15,433 nucleotides of DNA from Veillonella sp. DNF00869 (GCF_001553345.1 NZ_KQ960766.1:1-15433), one strand, 5' to 3'. Positions 7,706 to 14,869 are shown, counted from the first letter of the stretch. Notes: a model not told the origin generated them from the sequence alone. Program-made: numbers and translations.

Positions 7706-7777
7706 ATGGAAAAGCTTGAAAAAGCATTAAAAATTATTAGAATTACCCTTTGGGTATTAAAGTGGTTAAAACGATAA
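7706..7777 (+). CDS. 23-residue cationic hydrophobic peptide ORF
   Basis: ATG at 7706 opens 23 codons ending in TAA (7775-7777), starting one base after the DUF1659 stop. The peptide begins MEKLEKALKIIRITL and ends WVLKWLKR. It is lysine/arginine-rich with two tryptophans and would form a short amphipathic or membrane-touching helix. A weak AGAGG lies about six bases upstream, within the previous gene, so coupled translation is the likely route. In other Firmicutes a short YvrJ-type protein often follows the DUF2922/DUF1659 pair. This ORF holds that position but is too short for me to assign it. The coding call is an inference from position and composition. Confidence 0.5.
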   Translation: MEKLEKALKIIRITLWVLKWLKR

Positions 7778-7865
7778 GGTAGGATAGGACCTTTAGACAG
7801 CTGAGAACCACACCAAGAAGGGTATATGTAAATAATAGTGATAGGACTTAGTACCAAGGATTACC

Positions 7866-7900
7866 GTAGCCATTTTGCTGATATATAGCAGGATGGCTAT
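7866..7900 (+). other. 13-bp hairpin downstream of the small-gene operon
   Basis: TAGCCATTTTGCT (7867-7879) pairs with AGCAGGATGGCTA (7887-7899), including two G-U pairs, around a 7-base loop. No T-tract follows, so it is not a typical terminator. It may protect the 3' end of the operon mRNA. Confidence 0.4.
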
Positions 7901-7929
7901 TGTTATATATTGGTGTACTGCATGATAAG

Positions 7930-7970
7930 AAAACCTGAATCTCTTTGGGAGATTCAGGTTTTACTTTTTT
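7930..7970. terminator. bidirectional terminator between convergent operons
   Basis: AAAACCTGAATCTC (7930-7943) pairs perfectly with GAGATTCAGGTTTT (7949-7962), with a 5-base loop. T-rich tracts on both strands serve the small-gene operon (+) and the sigma factor gene (-). Confidence 0.92.
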
Positions 7971-7981
7971 TCAATATTAAG

Positions 7982-8608
7982 TTATTGAACTGTTTCTAAA
8001 GCCTCTTTTAGCAAGGCAATAGCTCGTTTGTATTTCTTATGCATAGCCTGTCGACTCATGCCATAGGTATTAGCAATTTCGCTGATGGATTTGCCTTTTA
8101 GTAGGATTTGCCGTAATAGGTTTGCATGCACCGGCTCCATTTCTGATAGAGCTGTGTGTAATGCTAATAGTTCTAAATGATGAATGGCTTCCTCTGCAGT
8201 ATCATGGCTAGATGGGATAGATACTAAGGGATCTGTTTCATCTTCTTGTGGGGCTAACACCGTTTCATGAGTCCATTGTCGCAGACTCTTTCGATATAGA
8301 TTCCACTGGGTGAAGCGTATGCGAGATTTTACAAAGCCAGCAAAAGGGATGTTGCTAGTTATATCATAGGTCTTAATAGCCTGCAAGAAACATTCCCATA
8401 AGGCAGATTCTAAATCACTGTCTATAGAACGAAGTTGGCGCACATGCGCGTATTTTGTAATGAGAGGTACGTACCGTTGACATAAGATAACAGTCATATG
8501 ACAATAACCAGATTGGATGAAGGCTACCAGTTCTTCGTCAGTGTAGGAATCATCTTGGATGTCAGAGGCTGTCATCAATAATGAGTGTTTAATGTAAGAA
8601 TAACTCAT
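7982..8608 (-). CDS. sigma-70 family RNA polymerase sigma factor
   Basis: The 208-residue protein has two sigma-like parts. Residues about 45-108 look like region 2 (YVPLITKYA, then AFGF-like PFAGFVKSRIRFTQWNLYRK). Residues about 155-203 look like region 4, with a helix-turn-helix ISEIANTYGMSRQAMHKKYKRA for -35 recognition. Region 1.1 and a clear region 3 are missing, and residues 113-140 form an acidic linker, so it is an alternative, ECF-like or phage-like factor rather than the housekeeping one. The start is fixed by AAGGAGG upstream on the minus strand. No anti-sigma gene is adjacent: it converges on the DUF2922 operon and diverges from metA. Its promoters are unknown. It could control a stress or competence programme, but nothing in the window shows that. 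Confidence 0.82.
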   Translation of the reverse strand: MSYSYIKHSLLMTASDIQDDSYTDEELVAFIQSGYCHMTVILCQRYVPLITKYAHVRQLRSIDSDLESALWECFLQAIKTYDITSNIPFAGFVKSRIRFTQWNLYRKSLRQWTHETVLAPQEDETDPLVSIPSSHDTAEEAIHHLELLALHTALSEMEPVHANLLRQILLKGKSISEIANTYGMSRQAMHKKYKRAIALLKEALETVQ

Positions 8609-8980
8609 AGTTTACCTCCTTGAGGATAATACTACCTAACATGATTGTTGTGGATGGTGTATAAGGGGCGTACTTACATCATAGTTTCTATAGTATCACA
8701 GGCCTGTTGATATATAGCTCATTTACTGTAAATTACTATTACAAGTAATGAAAAATAACATCTATATATGTTGATGAAATTATATATCAAAACCTACTCA
8801 ATAGCAAGTTATTTTTTCTGAAAGTGTGTAAAAGTAACATATTGATATAATGGAATGGATTTCAAGGGTATGTATGACATATAGGCAATATTGGGAAAAT
8901 ATGTGTTTATAACTTTCCTTATAGTTTTTTGCTATATATAATAATATGTATCCTGTATAAGGATAAATGTACGTATATTG
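8609..8980. other. AT-rich intergenic stretch between the sigma factor and metA genes
   Basis: No gene is visible. Short inverted repeats occur, such as AACAT-CTATAT-ATGTT (near 8757) and TCCTTATA (8916-8923) with TATAAGGA (8956-8963). No SAM-box, S-box or T-box elements were recognised upstream of metA. Confidence 0.6.
8949..8965. promoter_or_regulatory. palindrome upstream of the metA promoter
   Basis: TATCCT-GTATA-AGGATA has perfect 6-bp arms around five bases and ends 15 bases before the metA -35. Its size and place suit a dimeric regulator. The protein is not identifiable from the window. Confidence 0.4.
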
Positions 8981-9009
8981 TTGACATATGATGGACATCC
9001 TAGTATACT
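8981..9009 (+). promoter_or_regulatory. promoter of the metA-metY operon
   Basis: TTGACA (8981-8986), 17-base spacer, TATACT (9004-9009). Transcription would begin near 9016, leaving only about 40 bases of leader. That is too short for a riboswitch, so control is more likely by a DNA-binding protein. Confidence 0.78.
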
Positions 9010-9057
9010 TAATTCATCGTTAATCGATAGGTTTTACTGGAAAGAGAGGTGGATTGA

Positions 9058-10017
9058 ATGCCTATACGAGTAGTGAAAGGATTACCAGCCATAGGGAAAC
9101 TTTCAGAAGAGAATATATTCGTCATGGATTCGGAACGGGCAGAGTCACAAGATATTCGACCACTCCACATTGTGGTTGTGAACTTGATGCCACGGAAAGA
9201 GACTACGGAAATTCAACTGCTTCGTGCTTTGAGTAATACACCGTTACAAACAAAGGTGACCTTTCTGTACACGGCGTCCTATACAGCGAGTCATACAAGT
9301 CAAGAATATTTGGAAACATTTTATAGAACTTTCGAGGAAATCAAAGATCAATACTTTGATGGTTTGATTATAACAGGAGCTCCGGTAGAGCAAATGCCTT
9401 TTGAGGAAGTGAACTACTGGGATGAGCTTTCAGAAATTATGGAATGGAGCAAAACCCATGTGTGTTCTACACTCTATATTTGTTGGGGAGCCCAAGCTGG
9501 TATTTATAAGCACTTCGGTATCCACAAGGAAGATTTGCCTACCAAGTTATTCGGTGTATATGAACAGGAAGTGCAGAACAGTAAGCCCATGCTTATGCGT
9601 GGCCTAGATGAACTCTTCTATATGCCTCATTCACGGCATACGACGGTGAGTGAAAGCGAAATCAACGCTCACCCTCAGTTAGAAGTACTAGCCCGCGCGG
9701 ATAAGACAGGTGTTGGTATCGCCCGGTCCTATGATAATAAACATGTGTTTATCTTTGGACATCCAGAATATGATCGAGATACTTTATACCAAGAGTATGA
9801 TAGGGATAGAAAGTTAGGATTAGAGATTGAAATTCCAGAAAATTATTTCCCTGATGATGATCCGACGAAAGAGCCCATCATTCGATGGCGATCTGCATCG
9901 ACCATACTCTATTCAAACTGGTTAAACTATTATGTGTACCAAGAAACACCGTATGAGGTCAGTGAATTACAATCGAGACCGATTGAAGAAGCATATATAC
10001 AAGACTGGGTCATTTAA
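9058..10017 (+). CDS. metAA: homoserine O-acetyltransferase (MetA family)
   Basis: The 319-residue enzyme activates homoserine in the first step specific to methionine synthesis. The family's catalytic residues fall at the expected numbers: Cys142 in CWGAQAG, and His235 and Glu237 in GHPEYD. Position 111 is Glu (TGAPVEQMPF); in E. coli MetA it is Gly. Work on the Bacillus cereus enzyme showed that Glu111 gives acetyl-CoA specificity and Gly succinyl-CoA, so the product here should be O-acetylhomoserine. The gene 47 bases downstream encodes an enzyme using that product, which agrees. GAGGTGG (9046-9052) lies five bases before the ATG. The protein is full length and cytoplasmic. Databases often label such proteins homoserine O-succinyltransferase by family alone. 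Confidence 0.95.
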   Translation: MPIRVVKGLPAIGKLSEENIFVMDSERAESQDIRPLHIVVVNLMPRKETTEIQLLRALSNTPLQTKVTFLYTASYTASHTSQEYLETFYRTFEEIKDQYFDGLIITGAPVEQMPFEEVNYWDELSEIMEWSKTHVCSTLYICWGAQAGIYKHFGIHKEDLPTKLFGVYEQEVQNSKPMLMRGLDELFYMPHSRHTTVSESEINAHPQLEVLARADKTGVGIARSYDNKHVFIFGHPEYDRDTLYQEYDRDRKLGLEIEIPENYFPDDDPTKEPIIRWRSASTILYSNWLNYYVYQETPYEVSELQSRPIEEAYIQDWVI

Positions 10018-10064
10018 TCCTAGTCAATAGATAGTAAAGATTTAAGAATGATGAGGAGTTTAAC

Positions 10065-11333
10065 ATGAGCAATTACAAATTTGAAACATTACAATTACAT
10101 GCAGGTCATACAATAGATGCAACAGGTTCCCGTGCGGTGCCAATTTATCAAACAACATCGTATGTATTTAAAGATGCAGAACAAGCAGCAGGACGTTTTG
10201 CCTTAACGGATGCAGGTCCTATCTACACTCGTTTAGGTAACCCTACACAAGACGTATTGGAAGGCCGTGTAGCCGCTTTAGAAGGTGGTGCTGGTGCCAT
10301 CGCCGTAGCCTCTGGTTCTGCAGCGATTGCCTATGCTATCCAAAACGTAGCATCTGCTGGGGACAATATTGTGGCAGCGTCCACATTATACGGTGGTACG
10401 TATAACTTATTCAGCGCTACATTGCCACGTTTCGGTATCACTACAAAATTTGTGAACCCAGATAATTTAGAAGAGTTCAAAGCAGCTATCGATGATAACA
10501 CAAAAGCTGTATATGTAGAATCTGTTGGTAACCCAGGAGCTAACTTGGTAGATTTAGAAGCGATTGCTGAGATCGCTCACGCTCATGGTATCATCGTGAT
10601 CGTGGATAATACATTCGGTACTCCATATTTGTTCCGTCCATTTGAATACGGTGCAGACGTAGTGGTTCACTCCGCTACTAAATACTTAGGCGGTCATGGT
10701 ACAACTATCGCTGGTGTGATCGTGGAAAGTGGTAAGTTCGACTATAAAGCAAGCGGCCGTTATCCTGGATTCGTAGAAGGCGACGTACATTACAATGGTT
10801 TAGTATACGGCGATCTTCCAATTCCTTTCACTGTGAAAGTACGTGCTCAATTATTGCGTGACACTGGGGCAGCCATTACTCCACTAGCAGCATGGTTGAT
10901 TATTCAAGGTATTGAAACATTGTCCTTGCGTGTAGAACGCCATGTAGAAAACACTCGTAAAGTAGTAGATTTCTTGGTAAACCATCCAAAAATTGCTTAT
11001 GTAAATTATCCTGAATTGCCAAACAGCCCATATAAAGCATTGGCTGACAAATACTTCCCAAATGGTGTTGGCGCAGTGTTTACATTTGGTGTGAAAGGTG
11101 GCAAAGAGGAAGGTATCAAATTCGTTGATGCTCTTGAAATCTTCTCTAACCTTGCAAACGTGGCGGATGCTAAATCCTTGGTTATCCACCCAGCAAGTAC
11201 AACACATGCCCAATTGAGCCCTGAGGAACAATTGACAGCAGGTGTAAAACCAGAACAATTACGTGTATCCATCGGTATCGAAAACGTTGATGATATCATT
11301 GCTGACTTAGCGCAAGCATTGGATAAACTGTAA
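10065..11333 (+). CDS. metY: O-acetylhomoserine sulfhydrylase (PLP-dependent)
   Basis: The 422-residue enzyme of the Cys/Met metabolism PLP family joins O-acetylhomoserine with sulfide to give homocysteine. The N-terminus [10 protein letters not shown] and the segments [16 protein letters not shown] and [22 protein letters not shown] are typical of this branch. The cofactor aspartate lies in [11 protein letters not shown], and the Schiff-base lysine is Lys206 in [12 protein letters not shown]. The length (about 420-430) is usual for sulfhydrylases and longer than cystathionine synthases or lyases (about 380). GAGGAG (10053-10058) lies six bases before ATG. It follows metA by 47 bases with no terminator, so the two form an operon giving direct sulfhydrylation from homoserine to homocysteine. 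Activity on O-acetylserine (cysteine synthase side activity) is possible. Confidence 0.96.
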   Translation: MSNYKFETLQLHAGHTIDATGSRAVPIYQTTSYVFKDAEQAAGRFALTDAGPIYTRLGNPTQDVLEGRVAALEGGAGAIAVASGSAAIAYAIQNVASAGDNIVAASTLYGGTYNLFSATLPRFGITTKFVNPDNLEEFKAAIDDNTKAVYVESVGNPGANLVDLEAIAEIAHAHGIIVIVDNTFGTPYLFRPFEYGADVVVHSATKYLGGHGTTIAGVIVESGKFDYKASGRYPGFVEGDVHYNGLVYGDLPIPFTVKVRAQLLRDTGAAITPLAAWLIIQGIETLSLRVERHVENTRKVVDFLVNHPKIAYVNYPELPNSPYKALADKYFPNGVGAVFTFGVKGGKEEGIKFVDALEIFSNLANVADAKSLVIHPASTTHAQLSPEEQLTAGVKPEQLRVSIGIENVDDIIADLAQALDKL

Positions 11334-11360
11334 GATATAAAAGTTATATAATACGATATA

Positions 11361-11390
11361 AGGGAACTCACAATAGTGGGTTCTCTTTTT
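11361..11390 (+). terminator. terminator of the methionine operon
   Basis: AGGGAACTCAC (11361-11371) pairs with GTGGGTTCTCT (11376-11386) with two G-U pairs, around an AATA loop, followed by TTTTT. Confidence 0.9.
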
Positions 11391-11547
11391 AGCTATGGTA
11401 TACTAGATATATAGTTGTACTAGGTAAAAATATAATGATATAGCAAAAACTATTGGACCTATATATATTGAGATAAGGTCAATCTTGGATGTGTATAGAA
11501 ATCGGCATAGGATGTATAGAGATTCTACTAAGAAAGGAAATCAACAA

Positions 11548-12603
11548 ATGAAAAGCAAACTAGTTGGAAATACATGGTGGAAAGCTGTAGTATGTGGGAT
11601 GGCGATGGCCACTTTCACAGGTGCTGTAGGTATGGCAGAAGATATAGAGGCAAAACCTAAGGTTACATTCATAGGACAGCAAGGAATGCCAGTAGGTATG
11701 CCGGCAGGTATGCCCGTTCCTGCAGGGGATCACTATACAGATAGTAGTCTACGTGCAAAAGGTGAGGGAACAGAAAATATACCGAACCATACGTATATTA
11801 GTAGTCGGGAAGGGCATTTCCGTTTTGCCATTCCTTGGGATGTACAAAGTCTTACTTGGATTGATAAGGTAGTACCTACAGATAGTGGGCATGTGGTGGG
11901 GGTTCTGCTGCAACTAGACAAAGATGTGAATATGATGGTCACACGTAGAGATAATGTACCGCCGAAAGGAGTATCTCAAGAACAGTGGAATACTACCTGG
12001 TATGACCAACCTATCCAAGGTATGACAGATGCGGAGTACATGGAGATTTGGCGTCAAAAAAATCCACATACCTTTAAAAAGCACACAGTATCTGAAGGAG
12101 GTCTTCTATCTCGAGAAGATATGACAGCGGTTCGCTGGGATCGATTTGAACAGCCTACACAGGATGGACCCTATGTAAGGTTCACCATCGATATGATTAT
12201 GAAAGAGGATCCTACACATCGATACTTGATGGAGGTAGAATATGATGATATTCATAGATATGATTTGCAGACCTTGTTGCACTTATTAGATGATTTTGTG
12301 TATATGGAAAATGATGAAAGTAAAGAAATAACACCTTCTCATCGATTAAGTGAAGATCCATCTAGCATGCATGATCAACTTCCTAAAGAACTTGTTTCAG
12401 GGAATTCTATGTCAGCTTTAGATGTAACTACCCTTGAAGGCCTATACCATGAAGAATTAGTACAAGGCAAGCCATCGAAGCGTATACAGAAAGAAATACG
12501 AATTACCGATGAAGGGATTACCTCTGAATCCACTTGGGATGATAACATTATAACTGAGGCTAGGATTCTCAGGTCTGGACAGATAGGACTAGAGAGAAAG
12601 TAA
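11548..12603 (+). CDS. exported protein of unknown function
   Basis: I do not recognise this 351-residue protein. It begins with a Sec signal peptide (1-30: MKSK, a hydrophobic core around residues 13-28, likely cut after GMA). The only Cys, residue 16, is in no lipobox, so it is soluble in the periplasm or exported rather than a lipoprotein. Residues 46-57 are three GMP repeats. The mature part is rich in charged and aromatic residues (HFRFAIPWDVQSLTWIDKV; RYLMEVEYDDIHRYDLQTLLHLLDDFVY), with no catalytic signature I can name. ATG at 11548 is preferred over 11485 because AAAGGA lies nine bases before it and the signal peptide starts there. A damaged copy of part of the gene follows directly, suggesting a family of tandem paralogues. 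Confidence 0.75.
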   Translation: MKSKLVGNTWWKAVVCGMAMATFTGAVGMAEDIEAKPKVTFIGQQGMPVGMPAGMPVPAGDHYTDSSLRAKGEGTENIPNHTYISSREGHFRFAIPWDVQSLTWIDKVVPTDSGHVVGVLLQLDKDVNMMVTRRDNVPPKGVSQEQWNTTWYDQPIQGMTDAEYMEIWRQKNPHTFKKHTVSEGGLLSREDMTAVRWDRFEQPTQDGPYVRFTIDMIMKEDPTHRYLMEVEYDDIHRYDLQTLLHLLDDFVYMENDESKEITPSHRLSEDPSSMHDQLPKELVSGNSMSALDVTTLEGLYHEELVQGKPSKRIQKEIRITDEGITSESTWDDNIITEARILRSGQIGLERK

Positions 12604-12742
12604 AAAGTTGGTGTCATTTTTGATAGAGATTGAATATGATGATATTCATAGATATGATCTGCAGACTTTGTTGCACTTATTAGATAATTTTGTGTATACA
12701 GGGACTGATGAAAGTCGAGGAGCATCCGTCTCATCACTGTAG
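12602..12742 (+). pseudogene. remnant of a tandem duplicate of the exported-protein gene
   Basis: In another frame than the gene before it, this stretch reads FLIEIEYDDIHRYDLQTLL... and ends VSSL and TAG (12740-12742). By eye, 12623-12718 matches 12229-12324 with about 13 differences in 96 bases. The start, signal peptide and everything upstream of the YDDIHRYD region are missing. Homology fades at about 12617 on the left and after DESR on the right. It is either a decayed tandem paralogue or the scar of unequal recombination between two copies. Confidence 0.8.
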
Positions 12743-12779
12743 AACAGTATTTTAGAAAACCATCGTATCAGATATGCTC

Positions 12780-12808
12780 TTGATTTATGAATTTTGCCTA
12801 TATATAAT
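12780..12808 (+). promoter_or_regulatory. promoter of the XRE regulator gene
   Basis: TTGATT (12780-12785), 17-base spacer, TATAAT (12803-12808). The start of transcription would be near 12815, which supports the ATG at 12857 and excludes the frame-extending ATG at 12794. Confidence 0.7.
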
Positions 12809-12856
12809 GTGAGTAGAGCAGTTCGGTTATATACTTTTGAAATGAGGTGTATAGAG

Positions 12857-13189
12857 ATGGGGACGCATTTACAATCAATGGAATCTATGCCAGAGTATGA
12901 AGAGTTTTGTATTTGTTTAGGTAGAAAAATTGCTTGGGTCAGACGTTGTCAGGGACTTTCACAAAAAGAGTTATCTAAACGATGTGGTATTAGTCCAAGT
13001 TATTTAGCAAAAATTGAAGGCGCTAAAGGTTCCTTAGGGACATCTGTGCAGGTATTGTATTTGATCGCCAAGACTTTGCAGGTTGATGTGGCAACTTTGG
13101 TGTGTCATGATGAAATCGATCACCAGCGGGTACGGATGTATAAGATTAAGCAACGAGTCATGGGATATGAATCGAATCAGTTGCACTAA
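12857..13189 (+). CDS. XRE-family helix-turn-helix transcriptional regulator
   Basis: The 110-residue protein is a single Cro/C1-type DNA-binding domain at about 22-80: LGRKIAWVRRCQGLSQKELSKRCGISPSYLAKIEGAKG, then VQVLYLIAKTLQVDVATLV. There is no sensory or oligomerisation domain beyond a short basic tail, so it resembles SinR/C1-like repressors of small systems. The start at 12857 has GAGGTG seven bases upstream and lies downstream of a good promoter. Its targets are unknown. It has no toxin partner next to it and no divergent gene to co-regulate. It may autoregulate or act on the exported-protein gene upstream. Confidence 0.85.
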   Translation: MGTHLQSMESMPEYEEFCICLGRKIAWVRRCQGLSQKELSKRCGISPSYLAKIEGAKGSLGTSVQVLYLIAKTLQVDVATLVCHDEIDHQRVRMYKIKQRVMGYESNQLH

Positions 13190-13225
13190 CTGGATGGAAA
13201 CTAGTTTGTGTTCTTAGATATCTAA

Positions 13226-13247
13226 TTGATAATATAATTATTATCAA
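13226..13247. promoter_or_regulatory. long Fur-like palindrome in the gap before the ferredoxin gene
   Basis: Perfect 9-bp arms, TTGATAATA and TATTATCAA, around TAAT. The GATAAT...ATTATC outline is close to a Fur box. No T-tract follows, so it does not look like the terminator of the XRE gene. It lies about 160-190 bases upstream of the ferredoxin promoters. The rest of 13190-13382 is AT-rich, and the minus-strand ORF there has no supporting features. Confidence 0.4.
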
Positions 13248-13382
13248 AAACTATATTGAGAAGTAATAATTGAGAATATAGGCGTCTATAGTTATTTTTT
13301 GTATATATAGCTAAATACAAATGATAAATTCTATCAAATAGCGTAATATATAGGTTCAGCGATACAAAAAATGCAACATCAA

Positions 13383-13411
13383 TTGTAAAAATTGGATACA
13401 AAAAGTATAGA
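13383..13411 (+). promoter_or_regulatory. upstream promoter of the ferredoxin gene
   Basis: TTGTAA (13383-13388), 17-base spacer, TATAGA (13406-13411). It may work in tandem with the promoter that starts 36 bases further on. Confidence 0.5.
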
Positions 13412-13418
13412 CAAGTAT

Positions 13419-13447
13419 TTGACAAGACTAAAAAAACGTGCAATAAT
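13419..13447 (+). promoter_or_regulatory. main promoter of the ferredoxin gene
   Basis: TTGACA (13419-13424), 17-base spacer, AATAAT (13442-13447). Just downstream are two palindromes, AAGGTA-AG-TACCTT (13460-13473) and ATGATAATCAT (13480-13490); the second is partly Fur-like. Either could be an operator in the transcribed leader. Confidence 0.62.
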
Positions 13448-13527
13448 GAGAATATAAAAAAGGTAAGTACCTTAGTTAAATGATAATCATAAAGTTAGCG
13501 AATTCTATTTTTTTATGGAGGTGTCTC

Positions 13528-13692
13528 ATGCGCGTTATTGGTGATGCATGCATTAAATGTGGTTCTTGTGCTTCTGTTTGTCCAGTAGGAGCAATTTCTG
13601 AAGGCGAAGTTAAATACGAAATCAACGATACTTGTATCGATTGCGGTTCTTGCGAATCCGTTTGCCCAGTAGCAACAATCACAGCTGAATAA
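13528..13692 (+). CDS. 2[4Fe-4S] ferredoxin, clostridial type
   Basis: The 54-residue electron carrier has two near-identical cluster motifs, CIKCGSCASVCP (Cys 8, 11, 14, 18) and CIDCGSCESVCP (Cys 36, 39, 42, 46). In the family each cluster takes three cysteines from one motif and the fourth from the other. Low-potential ferredoxins of this size serve pyruvate:ferredoxin oxidoreductase and hydrogenase in anaerobes. The start at 13528 has GGAGGTG (13516-13522) about five bases upstream; the in-frame ATG at 13480 has none and would add a non-ferredoxin leader. The gene is monocistronic: it has its own promoters and a strong terminator. Placement of Fur-like palindromes upstream would fit iron-dependent expression of an iron-sulfur protein. 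Confidence 0.97.
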   Translation: MRVIGDACIKCGSCASVCPVGAISEGEVKYEINDTCIDCGSCESVCPVATITAE

Positions 13693-13706
13693 TTCAAGCA
13701 AATAAC

Positions 13707-13739
13707 AAACCCCGTAAACATACGTGTTTACGGGGTTTT
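13707..13739 (+). terminator. terminator of the ferredoxin gene
   Basis: Perfect 14-bp stem AAACCCCGTAAACA (13707-13720) with TGTTTACGGGGTTT (13725-13738), TACG tetraloop, T-tract. It would also work partly on the minus strand, where the rhuM remnant ends. Confidence 0.93.
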
Positions 13740-13779
13740 CTCGTTTTCTATTTACTCTAATTTTAGGCGTTTTCGATTC

Positions 13780-13802
13780 GGTTGCTCAACCGTTGCTCAA
13801 CC
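13780..13802. repeat. tandem 11-bp direct repeat
   Basis: GTTGCTCAACC occurs twice with no gap (13781-13791, 13792-13802) just beyond the end of the rhuM remnant. On the minus strand the stop of that remnant is followed in frame by about 19 open codons (HDESLKKVEQRLSNRIENA, then TAA). The repeat therefore may be old coding sequence of the same gene or a relic of slippage. Confidence 0.6.
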
Positions 13803-13822
13803 TTTTTGAGGCTCTCATCATG

Positions 13823-14633
13823 TTACTCGTTTTGCTTGTGTATGATTCTGTCAAAATCAGAGAATACTTTCTGCGTACGATTAAATTCTTTATACTCAGT
13901 AACTGCTTTCTTATCAGCTTGTAGTTTTGAAATATGCCCTTTATTAGTGAGCACTTCGTATTCGTTAAAAGATAGGAATTTGTGGTTTATCTCTATCAAC
14001 GGCATTATAAATAATTTCAGCTGCAGTTTTGCCTGTGATAGCATAATGGAATTTGTTTTGCACCATAGCGTAAAATTGGCGGGTGAAAGGATTCTGTACA
14101 TCGTAATCAATAGAGCATTCTGCGAATATATCTGTAATTTGTTGATAGATTTGACGTTCGCTGGCTCGAATGGATTGAACTCTACGTAAAAGCTCTTTGA
14201 AATAGTTTTGACCGAAGGGAGTTCCGTTCTTTAACATATCGTCATTAAGGGCAAAACCTTTCACAATATATTCACGCAATACCTTGGTAGCCCAAATACG
14301 GAATTGTGTAGCTTCTTTTGAATTTACACGGTAGCCAACAGCGATGATGGCGTCTAGGTTGTAGAAAGTGATGGTGCGAGTTACTTTTCTGGTACCCTCT
14401 AAGCGAACTATTGGAAATTTTCCAATAGTTGACTCTTCTGATAATTCTTCAGAATCAAATGTTTCTTTTAAATGGTAATTAATGGTGGATATATCAACGC
14501 AAAATAACGTCGCCATATCTTTTTGTGTCATCCAAAATGTTTCGTCTTTAAATAAAACGTTAGTTGAAATATTTTCTTGTCCTGATTGGTAGATAATCAC
14601 ATCTCCATGTAAAGCAGAATCGATAGGAATCAT
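13823..14633 (-). pseudogene. rhuM: rhuM-family gene with frameshifting internal deletion
   Basis: The N-terminal 222 codons (from ATG at 14633, AAGGAGG six bases upstream) have the RhuM pattern: FWMTQKDMATLFCVDISTINYHL, then ITFYNLDAIIAVGYRVNS, FRIWATKVLREYIVKGF and FYAMVQNKFHYAITGKTAAEIIY. At RDKPQ the frame runs into IPIF and TAA (ending 13965). The family's C-terminal end (KFLSFNEYEVLTNKGHISK to FDRIIHKQNE, ending 13823) continues at once in another frame. The central block between them, about 60-70 residues in typical RhuM proteins of around 330 residues, is gone. One deletion near 13975-13985 explains both the loss and the shift. RhuM was named from Salmonella pathogenicity island 3 and is widespread in accessory DNA; its function is not settled. 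A truncated 222-residue product could still be made. Confidence 0.85.
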
Positions 14634-14677
14634 GGTAGGCCTCCTTAATGTCATGTACTGCTCTTTCTCTTACTTAT

Positions 14678-14706
14678 ATTACATCTTATCAGAGGGGCAA
14701 AGTCAA
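14678..14706 (-). promoter_or_regulatory. promoter of the rhuM remnant
   Basis: On the minus strand: TTGACT (14706-14701), 17-base spacer, TGTAAT (14683-14678). The leader to the ATG at 14633 is about 40 bases. The decayed gene is therefore probably still transcribed. Confidence 0.65.
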
Positions 14707-14840
14707 GGAGAAATAGGACAACATCTATAACAATCGTAGAGCATATTAAGAGATATTTGGGTTTAACTAGATATTAGAACTAAAAATGAAATTTACCTAA
14801 TAATTACCCAAAATTATCTTTGCCTATACAAACGCTTTAG

Positions 14841-14869
14841 TTGAAAATCTATTAAATCTATGGGATAAT
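14841..14869 (+). promoter_or_regulatory. probable promoter of the P-type ATPase gene
   Basis: TTGAAA (14841-14846), 17-base spacer, GATAAT (14864-14869). An alternative lies closer to the gene, TTGGTC (14891-14896) and TATAAA (14916-14921) at 19 bases. The rest of 14707-15005 is AT-rich with no gene. Confidence 0.5.

Noticed and set aside
9016..9057. SAM riboswitch or T-box before the methionine operon
   Set aside because: The predicted leader is about 40 bases, and no S-box or T-box sequence elements were recognised in the 449-base gap.
11485..11547. upstream ATG for the exported protein
   Set aside because: It would put 21 charged residues before the signal peptide; the ATG at 11548 has a ribosome binding site and a normal signal start.
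12794..12856. upstream ATG for the XRE regulator
   Set aside because: It lies between the -35 and -10 of the predicted promoter and lacks a ribosome binding site.
12857..13189. toxin-antitoxin module around the XRE regulator
   Set aside because: No small toxin-like gene adjoins it on either side; upstream is only a gene remnant, and downstream is a gap before the ferredoxin gene.
13222..13443. 73-codon minus-strand frame in the gap before the ferredoxin gene
   Set aside because: It lies in AT-rich DNA over the predicted ferredoxin promoters, has no ribosome binding site and a low-complexity hydrophobic/Tyr-rich product.
13480..13527. upstream ATG extending the ferredoxin by 16 residues
   Set aside because: No ribosome binding site precedes it, ferredoxins of this type start just before the first cysteine motif, and a good site precedes 13528.
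13782..14189. plus-strand frame over the 3' half of the rhuM remnant
   Set aside because: It is antisense to recognisable RhuM sequence, and the product resembles no family and has odd composition.
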